DNA of 64,000 nt from the NCBI GenBank assembly GCA_023376005.1, contig CM042138.1:93112192-93176191 (forward strand). Direction: 5' to 3'. The translations under genes were made by a program, and so were the position numbers. Source of the stretch: Doryteuthis pealeii. Its lineage: Eukaryota; Mollusca; Cephalopoda; Myopsida; Loliginidae. Below the pieces are notes generated by a model. That model worked only from the letters and a program-made list of their open reading frames with translations, was not told the origin of the DNA and did no database searches. Position 1 is the first letter of the stretch, and each line of letters begins with the position of its first letter. Of the stretch, positions 39,426 to 49,217 are shown one piece after another.

Positions 39426-39777
39426 TCCAGATGCACTTCAATGTCTGACTAACAACTAGACATAATAATTCTCAAATATCATCTCCACCAGTTTCATGAA
39501 TCTTAATGGTGTTACCTACGTAGGTACATAATAAAGCAATTCAGACCTACGTGTTCATTGATTTGAAATTGATCAAATTAAAAACTTGCTGACAACCAAT
39601 ATATTGGTTTTATGACCTGATTTCATTCAAGGGTCAAGACAAATCCCGTTGCTATGGTAATAGAAAAATTTTGGAAATTCAGATATATTCTACTTTTTTT
39701 AAATTTTATTTATTTAGAGGAAATAAGTAAATAGACTGCACACTTTGATTTTGTTCACTCTCTCTTCCCCTCTCCAT

Positions 39778-39778
<1 letters not shown>
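39426..39778. other. Non-coding spacer
   Basis: No feature was recognised. Confidence 0.5.
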
Positions 39779-39855
<77 letters not shown>

Positions 39856-39925
39856 CTATCTACACACACACAAACACAACTTTTAATTTATTACAAATTC
39901 ATATAATTTCATTATTTATCACGGA

Positions 39926-39975
<50 letters not shown>
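39779..39975 (+). repeat. (CT)n, (CTAT)n, (CA)n and (TA)n compound microsatellite
   Basis: CT array 39,783-39,836, CTAT array to 39,862, a short CA run, then (TA)n 39,930-39,974. Confidence 0.93.
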
Positions 39976-40492
39976 AAAATATATAAAAATAAGAAAGAGC
40001 AAAATGTACTACATATTCCAATGTATATTAATACACAAACACATACACAACCATATATACTTATATATGTGTGGATGTATTTGTGTGTTGTGTACGCGTT
40101 CTGGTAAAATGAACAGACATGCAAGTATCTCGGACATTTTTGTATTTCTTATTCTTATTTATCTATTTATTTCATTTGCGAACAAAGAAATGTGATTTCG
40201 AATCGAATGAATGAATAAAATGTCGCAATCATTCAGTGTTTCACGCGATTTCTTCTTCCATTTTAATGATTAGTACATTTTCTTTTATAGAATTTAAACG
40301 GGGGTGCATTTTTATTGTCTTAATTCCTGTAAACATTCGTGTGAACTTCATTTCTTTTTCTTATGGTGAATACTATTAACAGTCAAAATGTCATTATTCG
40401 TTGAGTAAAAAGGAGGTTGCGTTCTGGTTGTTAAATACTCATAGATGCCTCTGTTGATGTCTCAAGAGCTTGTTGAGATGATTGGATTTTAT

Positions 40493-40493
<1 letters not shown>
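39976..40493. other. Non-coding spacer
   Basis: AT-rich with short ATACACA words. No gene was seen. Confidence 0.5.

Positions 40494-40550
<57 letters not shown>
40494..40550 (+). repeat. (TA)n microsatellite
   Basis: About 28 TA units, directly abutting a MITE. Confidence 0.95.
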
Positions 40551-40555
<5 letters not shown>

Positions 40556-40840
40556 AAATTAATGGTAAAATGAATGAATGGATGAAATAAAAATTAATGA
40601 AATGAAGGGGATAAATGAAAAATCCTTTCCAAGGGACCTTTCAAAAAAAGTATTAAAACACTTTTTGAGAGTGGGGTCCCTCTCATCTCTTATTATAATA
40701 ATAAATGAGAAAAACTTTCTAGGGACCCACTCTCAAAAAGTGTTTTAATACTTTTGAGAGGGTCCCTTGGAAAGGATTTTTCATTTATCCCCCTCATTTC
40801 ATTCATTTTATTTCATTCATTTTACCTTTAATTTTTAACT
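40551..40840. mobile_element. Palindromic MITE inserted between (TA)n tracts
   Basis: The terminal inverted repeats start AGTTAAAATTAATGGTAAAA on the left and end TTTTACCTTTAATTTTTAACT on the right. The inner arms share AAATCCTTTCCAAGGGACC and AAAACACTTTTTGAGAGTGG. The arms are about 120 bp around an asymmetric centre (TTATTATAATAATAAATGAG). No coding capacity. Confidence 0.8.
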
Positions 40841-40872
40841 AAATAATTTAGAAGCATACGCGAAAGTTTAAA

Positions 40873-40875
<3 letters not shown>

Positions 40876-40916
<41 letters not shown>
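40876..40916 (+). repeat. (TA)n microsatellite
   Basis: About 20 TA units on the far side of the MITE. Confidence 0.92.
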
Positions 40917-40919
<3 letters not shown>

Positions 40920-41144
40920 TGGTTTGGAGGTTGGTTTTGAAGGCTATCACAATGCAGGTGTAAAGAAAAAATAAGGTAACAATGAAAGAACTGAAGTAGT
41001 TGTCGTCTTGCTATGGCATTTTTAGTTAAATGAAAAAACATTTTTTGAAAATGTTACAGATGGGATTTTTTAAAAAAACTGTATTCTCGTGTTGCATGTT
41101 AACGTGAATGCTCTTTTTTGTTTGTACGTGTGCGTATGTTTTTA

Positions 41145-41270
41145 TGCGCGTGTGCATGAAAATGCGTGTAGACTGTGACGTTATGACCGTATCCACGCGC
41201 GTGTGTGCGCATGAATTACCGTATCTACGTGCGTATATATATATATATATATATACGCTCGTGGATACGG

Positions 41271-41323
<53 letters not shown>

Positions 41324-41400
41324 TGTGCATGAAAATGCGTGTAGACTGTGACGTTATGACCGTATCCACGAGCGTGTGTGCGTAAGAATTACCGTATCCG

Positions 41401-41405
<5 letters not shown>
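41145..41405 (+). repeat. 85-bp direct duplication plus an inverted fragment around (TA)n
   Basis: GCGTGTGCATGAAAATGCGTG, TAGACTGTGACGTTATGACC and GTATCCACG occur at about 41,148-41,232 and again at 41,321-41,405. Between them, in (TA)n, sits a 20-bp inverted piece at 41,256-41,275 (CGCTCGTGGATACGGTCATA). Confidence 0.75.

Positions 41406-41439
<34 letters not shown>
41406..41439 (+). repeat. (TA)n microsatellite
   Basis: Lies between the duplication and the MITE at 41,440. Confidence 0.9.
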
Positions 41440-41441
<2 letters not shown>

Positions 41442-41617
41442 GAAAAGTGTTATAGGCATTTCATAATGTGAGTACTGCATTGAAAATTAATTTTATTTAA
41501 GGATTGTTTCTATTGTTTGATGTATAAAGGTTTTGTTTAAAACAATACAAACCATCCTTAAATAAAATTAATTTCAATGCAGTACTCACATTTTAAAATG
41601 ATTACAACACTTTTCCC
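41440..41617. mobile_element. Palindromic MITE, about 178 bp
   Basis: The termini are GGGAAAAGTGTTATAGGCA and (right, reversed) GGGAAAAGTGTTGTAATCA. The arms share ATGTGAGTACTGCATTGAAA and TTAATTTTATTTAAGGATGG, and the loop is about 40 bp. A (TA)n tract is on the left and another 35 bp to the right, consistent with TA target preference. Confidence 0.8.
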
Positions 41618-41647
41618 GTTAATTCTCCTCCTTCCAGCCTCCACATC

Positions 41648-41651
<4 letters not shown>

Positions 41652-41685
<34 letters not shown>
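41652..41685 (+). repeat. (TA)n tract, SINE tail
   Basis: Abuts the 3' end of the minus-strand SINE at 41,686. Confidence 0.9.
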
Positions 41686-41687
<2 letters not shown>

Positions 41688-41996
41688 AATCATCCACAAC
41701 AGGTGTTTCGACGTTTACGTCTCATCAGTGCGGCTCGACTTTTTTAACAACTACCTCTAGCCGGGAGGATCGAAACCAGACATAATTTTCGTCTGTCAAG
41801 CTCCTTACCCTCACGGCTATCGAGGACTGTCAGTCAGGGGGAACAATTAATTGATACAAACTAACAGGGTTTTTGTTTTTCCAGTCACCAGAGAACTCAT
41901 GTCTGTAAAAAATAGGCGAGTAAATGATTTTACACTAAACGGTGAAAGGTCAACTAATGTCTCCCTATACAGTGTTCTACCAAGAAATTGGGAGCA
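41686..41996 (-). mobile_element. tRNA-derived SINE with hammerhead motif
   Basis: Minus strand: a head with CCGTGAGGGTAAGGAGCTTG and B box GGTTTCGATCCTCCC, then CCGCACTGATGAGACG, then a GATGATTGG end and (TA)n. It is collinear with the 26.0-kb copy (ATGCTCCCAAT against ATGCTCCCCAA at the 5' end). Confidence 0.7.
41692..41733 (-). ncRNA. Hammerhead ribozyme motif, cleavage-site deletion
   Basis: CTGATGA, stem II GACG/CGTC (loop TAAA) and GAAA are intact. Relative to the 10.1-kb motif one base is missing at the cleavage triplet (CACCTGTT against CACGTGTC), so the stem I return strand GTGG pairs out of register with CCGCA. Confidence 0.45.
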
Positions 41997-42131
41997 TATA
42001 TGTATAACGTGCAAAGAACAGAATTCCCTAACTTCTAGCTGTAGAACCAGAACAGTGTTAAAATCAATCAATCAATCAATCAGAATCTGGTTACATTCCT
42101 TGTCCGCGTGAGACTGGAGTTTATCGTCCTA

Positions 42132-42184
<53 letters not shown>
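42132..42184 (+). repeat. (TA)n microsatellite
   Basis: About 26 TA units. Confidence 0.95.
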
Positions 42185-42187
<3 letters not shown>

Positions 42188-43529
42188 CAAGCTACATTAT
42201 TATTAGTATTATATCATATTATATATGATATAATATAATACAGAATTGTTCATTATTTGTCTGGGTTGATGACAAGGTTTAAAATTGAAGCACATGCATC
42301 ATTTTAAAGGCATTCGACCTGAAATAGACAAAATCCTTAGGAAAACGCAAAATGGATTCCACAGAAATCTATTTACAGTTCTCAACTCATAGACGGGCGT
42401 TGAGCAAAACATATTGAGTTAACGCCACTGTTTGAAGAATATTCCATAGCATCTGACTCCATACACAGAGGGAAAATGGGACAAATACAGGATGACCTCC
42501 CCTCCTCCAAAAAAATAAAAAATCATGTTTTTTATAGTCTGGAACCCAAATTTGGGGGTCACCCTATTTATATACTATTACTGATGTAGGAGGAGAAAAA
42601 AACAGAATTCAAATTCTGTCTTTTTTTAGGAGGGGCGTATCACGCTGTACTACTAGCATACGGCCTCCCCAAAGAAACGGTTACTGCTATAATGATGCTC
42701 TACAAAAGACACTAAAGCAATGGTTCATTCACCTGATGGTGACAACGAGTAGTTTTTAGATAAGATGGAAATGTGACACCTCGTTAATAATATGAAACGG
42801 AGTGTAGTTTTGAATGATCAGAAACCAATTAAATGGAATCGTTTTTTGTTTTTTGTTTTTTGTTTTTTGGGGGGGCGGTATCCGGAACCTTTAGGCGTTA
42901 AATCATATTTTCTAATAACTAAATGGCGATCATAACTATATTGTTACATGCAGTCATCTTTGATTCTATAAAATGCGTCCACCATGTTAGTAAAATGCAA
43001 TGAGGAAAGGCGTTTTATTTAAACTTGGAATTAAAAGAAAAAAAACCTTATTCCTTTTCAAAATAAGAAAAATGATATGAATTCAATTTAATGAATAGAT
43101 TTTCCGAGTGAATCTAGACTTATGTTTATTTTCTGTCACGCATTTGTTAAGCCGGTTGGATCCGGTTTTATTTTCCTTTCATATCATCGTCCAGATATGA
43201 ATAGACAATAAACTACCGGCGCATAGTTAATCGCCTTTTAAAGCAAAATGAATGAATGACTAAAAAATTACGAGACACCTACGCTACACGTACCATTTTA
43301 AAGGCCCAACGTGAATATTGGCATCTACTGATTTGCCGTTAATTCTAACATCCATAGAAATCTGGTAAATGATGTACGATTGACGACAATGAAATATTCG
43401 AATAGAAATTCGGGAAAAGTTAAAAAGAAAAATGGCTAGAAAATAACTTTTTTCATAACGAGGTCTATTCAGCAGGTTTGTGAAAAATCATTTAATATTT
43501 TTTCATTTCTTATTTTTTGTTATACAAAA

Positions 43530-43530
<1 letters not shown>
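42185..43530. other. Longest repeat-poor stretch; nothing recognised
   Basis: Apart from G-rich and T-rich runs at 42,845-42,880 no repeat family, RNA or domain was recognised. Frames are short. Confidence 0.4.

Positions 43531-43568
<38 letters not shown>
43531..43568 (+). repeat. (TA)n microsatellite
   Basis: About 18 TA units, 80 bp from the next SINE. Confidence 0.92.
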
Positions 43569-43569
<1 letters not shown>

Positions 43570-43649
43570 AAGGCAATTACAATGCGTATATCGTATACAA
43601 TTCGATAATCATTGAAAATAATCATGACAAGCAAACTCGGCGAATAACG

Positions 43650-43752
43650 CATGTGACGTGTGGAATACCGTACAGCTGTTTCAACCTTATTAGGTCTCAT
43701 CAGCAGTGTATACCTACAATCTCCCTCCGACAGAGATTGAACGGAGAACCAT
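43650..43752 (-). mobile_element. tRNA-derived SINE fragment with canonical hammerhead motif
   Basis: Minus strand: TGGTTCTCCGTTCAATCTC (B-box region), then GTCGGAGGGAGATTGTAGG, then the ribozyme-like fold, then TATTCCACACGTC. The A-box half is missing or diverged. Confidence 0.6.
43667..43707 (-). ncRNA. Candidate type I hammerhead ribozyme
   Basis: Minus strand: stem I ACTG paired with CGGT (one G-T wobble), core CTGATGA, stem II GACC/GGTT (one wobble, loop TAATAA), GAAA, stem III A-T and C-G around loop AGCT, and a GTA cleavage triplet before CGGT. Different stem sequences from the other two canonical copies, same pairing. Confidence 0.6.
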
Positions 43753-43829
43753 AGTAATTTCCTTCAAAAAATATAAATAATAATATACTTTACTTAACAA
43801 TGCTTCAAAAGCAAATTATCAAATACTAT

Positions 43830-43830
<1 letters not shown>

Positions 43831-43866
<36 letters not shown>
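43831..43866 (+). repeat. (TA)n microsatellite
   Basis: About 16 TA units. Confidence 0.9.
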
Positions 43867-43869
<3 letters not shown>

Positions 43870-43993
43870 TTTACCAAGTTTCTTGGTACAGGGTGATTCT
43901 AGGCTGGTCCTATTCTCCAACAGTAGTTTGTTGTAGAGTTCAGGTTCCGTACGAGAGCTCAGTGTTTATTTTTTATGAACAGAGAAAATTTAT

Positions 43994-44335
43994 TTGTGAA
44001 TAAAAAGGCCTTAAATACCAGGGGCATCATAATTATGGATCATTTCCACTCGTGGGTATCTGAGGCCCACCGAGCTTCGTCAGACCACGTTTTTATTTTA
44101 TTCAGACTGGCAAATGGCCAAATTCAGTTTACATTTATAGATTTCTCCCCGCCACCTGGGGCGATATTTGGGTATTTTTTCTTTCAATGTATAAATGTAA
44201 ACTGAATTTGGTCATTTTCCAGTCTGAATAAAATAAAAACGTGGTCTGACGAAGCTCCGTGGGCCTCAGATACCCACGAGTGGAAATGGTCCATAATCAC
44301 GATACCCATGGTATTTAAGGCCTTTTTATTCACAA
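43994..44335. mobile_element. Long inverted-repeat element, 146-bp arms
   Basis: Left arm 43,994-44,139 and right arm 44,190-44,335 are reverse complements with few mismatches (outer TTGTGAATAAAAAGGCC, inner AAATTCAGTTTACATTTATA). The 50-bp spacer contains TTTCTCCCCGCCACC. The arms are open in one frame and give the same peptide on both strands (MDHFHSWVSEAH), but it has no domain. Bounded on one side by (TA)n. Confidence 0.85.
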
Positions 44336-44336
44336 T

Positions 44337-44372
<36 letters not shown>

Positions 44373-44396
44373 GCGTGTGTGTGTGGGTGTGGGTGG

Positions 44397-44439
<43 letters not shown>
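44336..44439 (+). repeat. (TA)n-(TGTG)-(TA)n microsatellite
   Basis: TA to 44,372, a GTGTGGGTG stretch to 44,400, TA to 44,438. Confidence 0.93.
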
Positions 44440-44440
<1 letters not shown>

Positions 44441-44630
44441 CCAACCCTTCCACACGGGTAGGATTTGAAACAAGGTCAATTTATTGGTTTGAATTCGGAG
44501 TTGTCCTTCTCCTAGGCTGGTTCCCTAACTAAGTTTAAAGAGCTCCGTATGTCTTGGTATTAAAGCGTAGATTGAGGGAGAGTAGTTGGATTCATACCTT
44601 TCCCACGGGTATTAGCACGTTGTGAAATTA
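44440..44630 (-). mobile_element. tRNA-derived SINE, tail portion
   Basis: CCAACCCTTCCACACGGGTAG, GGATTTGAAACAAGGTCAA, CCTTCTCCTAGGCTGG, TTCCCTAACTAAG and CATACCTTTCCCACGGGTATT are the reverse complement of the body of the 17.8-kb SINE. It abuts (TA)n at its 3' end. Confidence 0.65.
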
Positions 44631-44654
44631 TATTGTATATTGTTTATATTGTTT

Positions 44655-44730
44655 GTTTCTTTGTTTAATGATATATCAACCTTCCTGGGTTATTTGATGC
44701 CAAAGCTATCCTTGTAGAAAAATAGTAGTG
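44655..44730 (-). mobile_element. Family A terminal fragment
   Basis: TTTAATGATATATCAACC and CTGGGTTATTTGATGCC, a degenerate family A 3' end. Confidence 0.5.
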
Positions 44731-44734
44731 GTAG

Positions 44735-44880
44735 TATTCAACCCATTAGTGTGGAATGGTAGAATCCATACCTTTCTCAAGAATATTAATCCGTAAGTGA
44801 ACGTAAATGCGTCGCTAGAGTTCGAACTTACTTACTACGATTTTAAAGTCCAACACGTTATCCCCGAAGACACAGAGACT
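44735..44880 (-). mobile_element. tRNA-derived SINE, head portion
   Basis: Minus strand: TTCGGGGATAACGTGTTGG (A-box region), AAGTTCGAACTCTAGCGAC (B box), then TACGGATTAATATTCTTGAG and GGTATGGATTC. A body fragment and a head fragment of the same family thus lie at 44.44-44.88 kb with a family A terminus between them. Confidence 0.6.
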
Positions 44881-44959
44881 CTACTCCCCGTGTAATCTAT
44901 TTTGATTTTTTAATGAATCTATTTATTTCTTATTAAATAAAAAAAATATCTTCCCCATA

Positions 44960-45030
44960 TTTGTTTGTTTGTTTGTTTATTGATTTTAACGGCATATCAA
45001 CCTGTCTGGGGTTATGTCATGCCTAACGGT
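44960..45030 (-). mobile_element. Family A terminal fragment
   Basis: GTTTGTTTGTTTGTTTATTG, TTTAACGGCATATCAACC and GGGGTTATGTCATGCC. Confidence 0.6.
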
Positions 45031-45134
45031 TAGGAAGTAATACATATCGTGTATTTATATTTATACTTTTAAGTAATTGGTTTTAACAATGTGTTAGCAT
45101 TATTGGGGATTATGTTGTATGGTATTGATTTGTT

Positions 45135-45684
45135 TCATGTCTATATTCTATGGTATAATTTTATTTCCCTAAAAAAGAGAGAATATCCTCCATGTTGACA
45201 TTTTCAAATAGATCTTTCATATTGTTTGCTTTAAAATAAAGGTTTTTGATGTAAGCAAGAAATCTACATTCCATGAATAAGTGTTAAACTGTCAAAGGTG
45301 TTTGGCGTGTTCCACATTGTGGTTGTTGTTCTGTTTGAGTATATAGGAGTGTGTTAGTCTTGTATGACCAATGCATAATCGGGACACAATGACTTGTTCC
45401 TTTCTAGACTTCCTTAAAGTTGGTCTCCAGCCTCCCAAAGTGGGTTCGATTAAGAAGAGTTTATTGTAAAATGTGTTATTCCAGTGTTGTTGCCATTTTG
45501 TATGAAGGAATCTATTAATTTTAGATTTCAAATCAGTATATGGTATCTTGAAATTGTCTGAACGCTTTTGCTGTAGGATGGGTTGAACCAAATTATTTTC
45601 TATTTCTTGTGCGTCTGCAATTTTCTTTTTTTTTGTTGTGGGGGGGGGGCTGAGGGTGGAGGAACTGTTGTAGATATGATTCAA
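45135..45684 (-). mobile_element. Jockey-like LINE C-terminal remnant
   Basis: Minus strand: IPYTDLKSKINRFLHTKWQQ, LGGWRPTLRKSRKEQV and IVSRLCIGHTRLTHSYILKQ. A frameshift near 45,325 precedes PQCGTRQTPLTV, a stop, HLFMECRFLAYIKNLY and MEDILSFLG. The RLCIGHTRLTHSYIL block followed by a Cys...PLTV.H.F.EC zinc-knuckle-like segment is typical of the region after RNase H in jockey/I-type non-LTR elements. No RT domain remains. Confidence 0.75.
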
Positions 45685-45689
45685 TTTGC

Positions 45690-46179
45690 TAGTGTGTCCG
45701 CTATTTATAGAGCTGTTTCGTATTCTATTTTCAAAGATTTAATGTTGCTGGAGTTTGGGGTTAACCCTTAGGCGGTGGATTTATTTATACTTTGTGTTAC
45801 GGTTTTATATTAATACACTTCTGTTTGCTAATATTGCTGTGATGTGGCATTATTTAGGTTAAAAAAAAACACCCAAAAAGATTAATTGTTTTATATGTGA
45901 CGTCACTTTCAAATTGAAGCCATAGCTTTTGAAAAGCTTTAACTCTTTTAGTACCGTTCACGGGACTGCTATTATTGTTGGATACCACACTCTTCATGCG
46001 TCGCATCTTACGCATAGTGCAGTATATTAGAGTACACCTACATACCTGTAGGTTGCACACAGGTGAACTTGTCTTCTTGGTACAATCATAGTATCTGACC
46101 TACCTTTTGAATGTGGCCTACGAAATCATGTCTCTCTAATAGTATGTAAGTAAAGTATAGTATGTAAGTAAAGTAAAGT
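45690..46179. other. Non-coding spacer
   Basis: No feature was recognised, apart from a short duplicated word (GTATGTAAGTAAAGTA) at 46,142-46,175. Confidence 0.45.
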
Positions 46180-46380
46180 GGCCTAAAGTCGGTATCAGCC
46201 AATCAGCGAGGGAGTCTATCCCCTTTTCACTAGCGCTCATCCAAGCAGATTGTTTTTGTGTCTGAGGTGGGGCGCCATGCCAACCATCAGCTCCTTACTT
46301 TACCGCACAGATCCCTGTGCTACTCATACGCTGAGTTGGCGAGGGCCGGTATTGAACTAGGAACCTTGTGGTTTCTAAGG
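46180..46380 (-). mobile_element. tRNA-derived SINE (same family as 7.3 kb)
   Basis: Shares GGGAGTCTATCCCCTTTTC, AGATTGTTTTTGTGTCTGAGG, GGGGCGCCAT, ACTTTACCGCACAGATCC and GCGAGGGCCGGTATTGAACTAG with 7,295-7,566. The minus-strand B box is diverged. Confidence 0.6.
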
Positions 46381-46440
46381 GCCGGTATAGTATGTGGCCT
46401 ACCATAAAAAGCACATTATTAGATTATAATAATAACTGCT

Positions 46441-46466
46441 AACCTTAACCCCTAACCCTAACCCTA
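46441..46466 (+). repeat. Short (CCCTAA)n-like stretch
   Basis: CTTAACCCCTAACCCTAACCC resembles a few telomere-type hexamers. It is far too short and internal to be a telomere. Confidence 0.5.
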
Positions 46467-46544
46467 TTTCAGAATTTCAGAATATTTTAGAATTAAATAG
46501 ATCTGTTACATAATTATTGAATCCTAATACATTTTTAAGGTATT

Positions 46545-46830
46545 GTAGAAATCATTATGGCGATCAGTACAGCTGATGGCCTTGAGAGTGAGTGACAGCG
46601 TTTGACCTCACTCTGACCTTGCTTTCTAGGGATAGACCGTGAGAACCGGAACCCCCATAGAAAACCCTTTCCGGTTTAAGGATACTAAGTAAGTAAGAGT
46701 CAGTTAGAAGTTAGAAGCCAAGCTAGCAAGATGTGAGTCTCACTGCGCAGATTGTCTGGTCTGGGGATCTACGAATAAAGTAACATCATCGTAAATCGAA
46801 GTCTTGTGTTTATTACTAAAAACTAACAAT
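46545..46830 (+). mobile_element. LTR-like block
   Basis: GC-richer segment with ACGAATAAAGTAACATC (AATAAA at 46,773), then GTCTTGTGTTTATTACT and AACTAACA. This resembles an LTR R-U5 end. The start is guessed and no target duplication or pol sequence was found. Confidence 0.25.
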
Positions 46831-47271
46831 GACACAGGGCTATCTGATAACAAGAAATCCCTAGCAACAGAAACCAGACCCGGAATCCTCAATAGAAGAC
46901 CAGACGAGACCTTAGAATATATACCAGACCAAGATAGATGATAGACGATCAGAACTAAAGCCGGCCAGAAGAATAGACGACAGAGTAAGAATTACAGAAA
47001 GGTATATAACGTTATATGCTGATTTGGCTTAGTGAAAAGACCAGTATATAACATATACCTATTTAGTGCCGGTAAAGAAGGCGCTATGTAACAGATCTCC
47101 ATTTCATGTAAATTATGGATAAATCCTTTTTTAATTATTCTTATTTACTATATACAGCTTATGGCTGAATTGTATTTCTTGAAATTGAATATATGTGAAA
47201 AATAATTAGTTTCAATAAATTTCCTACAACTTATATCTATAAATATACTCGTACTGAGGTAGGACACATTC

Positions 47272-47605
47272 AAACCGGGTAGGCCACATACTATAACAGA
47301 ATCAAAAAGGTAAGCCACATACTATAACAGAATCAAAAAGGTAGGCCACATACTATAATAGAATTAAAAAAAGGTAAGCCGCATACTATAACAGAATCAA
47401 AAAGGTAGGCCGCATACTATAATAGAATAAAAAATTTATGCCACATACTATAATAGAATAAAAAGGTAGGCCACATACCATAACAGAATCAAAAACGTAG
47501 GCCATACTATAACAGAATCAAAAAGTAGGCCACATACTATAACAGAATCAAAAAAGTAGGCCACATACTATAACAGAATCAAAAACGTAGGCCACATACT
47601 ATAAC
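47272..47605 (+). repeat. 31-bp minisatellite, about 11 units
   Basis: The unit is AAAAAGGTAGGCCACATACT plus ATAACAGAATC. GGCCACAT anchors fall near 47,284, 47,315, 47,346, 47,379, 47,410, 47,441, 47,471, 47,501, 47,530, 47,561 and 47,592. An inverted single copy of the core (AGTATGTGGCCTACC) lies at 46,389. Confidence 0.9.
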
Positions 47606-48264
47606 GGCACCGTCTTCGTTGCTTGGATACATAGCTTCTGTTTCATCAATCTTGCTATCTCCCGTCTTAGCGCGGGCTAATCTGGGCTGGTATCTTCTTA
47701 GCTGGATCTTCTTTTATTCTGGATCTGTCTATTTCATGGATGTACTTTTGTTCTTAATGAACGACAAGAGACTTTCTTTGGTTTTGAGCCATTTTATTTG
47801 TTTAAGGTCTCATATGAACAACACGCCTGTGGGAAGTTGGCTAATTGAAAGAGAGTCGCCATTATAGCCCGTCTCCTTCAGCGGCCAGCCAAAAACTGCT
47901 TTTCAATTTTTTTTCACACGGCTCCAGTTGGTGGACCGGAAGGATAGGTCAGCACAAGGTTAACAAGTGTCAATCTTTTTATCAGTGTTTTACCTAACCG
48001 TTACTTTAAATTCTACACTTCTGAAATAATTAATAGGCTACCGATCGATTATGTAAGATTATGATTGCTTTTTAAAATAGTTATCCTTATTCACAATATA
48101 AAACAGTAAATTGATTTTTTAAAAGATTTGAAACCATTTTCCATTGTAAGAATATACTTTTTCACAAGGTTCTGTTCTGCAAAACCTTCAATACTGATGT
48201 CAAATATATTATGAGTCCCTTCTTTAGTCGATACGTCATCACCATGCCATACAGATACTGAAAA
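47606..48264. other. Unassigned; 82-codon frame at 47,619-47,867
   Basis: A hydrophobic open frame directly follows the minisatellite. It has no recognised domain and probably reflects T-rich DNA. Nothing else was seen. Confidence 0.35.
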
Positions 48265-48271
48265 ATGCTTT

Positions 48272-48850
48272 ATCTTATTATAATGGAGATGGTCTGTTTG
48301 TCTGACTGTAACCGAAACTATATTACTACCCAAGTCACAATTCCCTTAGTTATTTACGTCACATTCTTCATGAGTTTATTTTTATCTAATCCTCAATTAT
48401 TAATAATTATTAATATTGGTGGCTTCATCTACCTACAAATAACATGTAATTGTATTTATAAATATTACAACATAGCGATTTACAGTGTGAACAGGAAGGC
48501 TAATTTGCATATTGATCTTAAAGATTTTATTTAATTATTAATATGTGTTTAATATTATTGATGTCTAATTGTTTAGTTTTATCTTAATGAATATGAAAAA
48601 AAAATCCTGGGGATAAATCTTAATATAATATTTTAACAAAAAGAAATAACTGTAATTTTATTATTTACTTCATATTTTAACTAAATCGTTAAATTTAGCA
48701 AAAATATTTTTCGATTATACCCCCACCCCCGCTGTTTCAATTTTTTTTTATCTGCATTCTTATTTAGTTTCATTAGTCTTTCTAATTCACTATGATATTT
48801 CATTACATTAAAGTTTAAATACTTGCACCCGGGGGTGCATATATTTTAGT
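48272..48850 (+). mobile_element. H1 element, full-length (Helentron-like)
   Basis: 5' end TATCTTATTATAATGGAGAT with TGTCTGACTGTAACCGAAAC; 3' end hairpin GCACCCGGGGGTGC and ATATATTTTAGTA. The interior is collinear with the minus-strand copy at 29.6-30.25 kb (GTGAACAGGAAGGCTAATTTG, CAATTATTAATAATT). Confidence 0.65.
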
Positions 48851-49132
48851 AATATTAATGTGAGTATATTCAATATTGATAATCTAATGCGGTGAATTCT
48901 TCTAAATGAAGATTTCTGTGAGGGAATAATACATTTGCATAGAATCAATTTGAATGAATACACAGAAACTTTTGTCTTGAGAATTTTGAAACCAAGCAAG
49001 TGTTGCTTTCGTATTTTTCCGCACGTTTGCTTCCGGAGAATGCCTCAGGGTGTTATACATTTCCTACAAGATTGTTTTTAGAAGCCTACCATCTGCATTA
49101 ATTTGTAAATGTATCTTATTAATAAATAAAGT

Positions 49133-49134
<2 letters not shown>

Positions 49135-49176
<42 letters not shown>
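49135..49176 (+). repeat. (TA)n microsatellite
   Basis: About 20 TA units. Confidence 0.92.
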
Positions 49177-49179
<3 letters not shown>

Positions 49180-49217
49180 TTTTTTCGCCGAAGGCCTTTA
49201 ACTCCAGGGTTAGAAAA

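Noticed and set aside
44040..44300. Hammerhead-like CTGACGA words in the inverted-repeat arms
   Set aside because: No GAAA follows at a suitable distance and no stem II could be formed.
43975..44453. Two similar peptides on opposite strands suggesting paralogous genes
   Set aside because: They are the two arms of one inverted-repeat element.
46441..46466. Possible telomeric repeat
   Set aside because: Only about three hexamers, internal, with no array.
48265..48534. 89-codon frame similar to the minus frame at 29,928-30,242, suggesting a small gene family
   Set aside because: Both lie within H1 elements. Similarity follows from the repeat, and no domain or purifying pattern could be shown.
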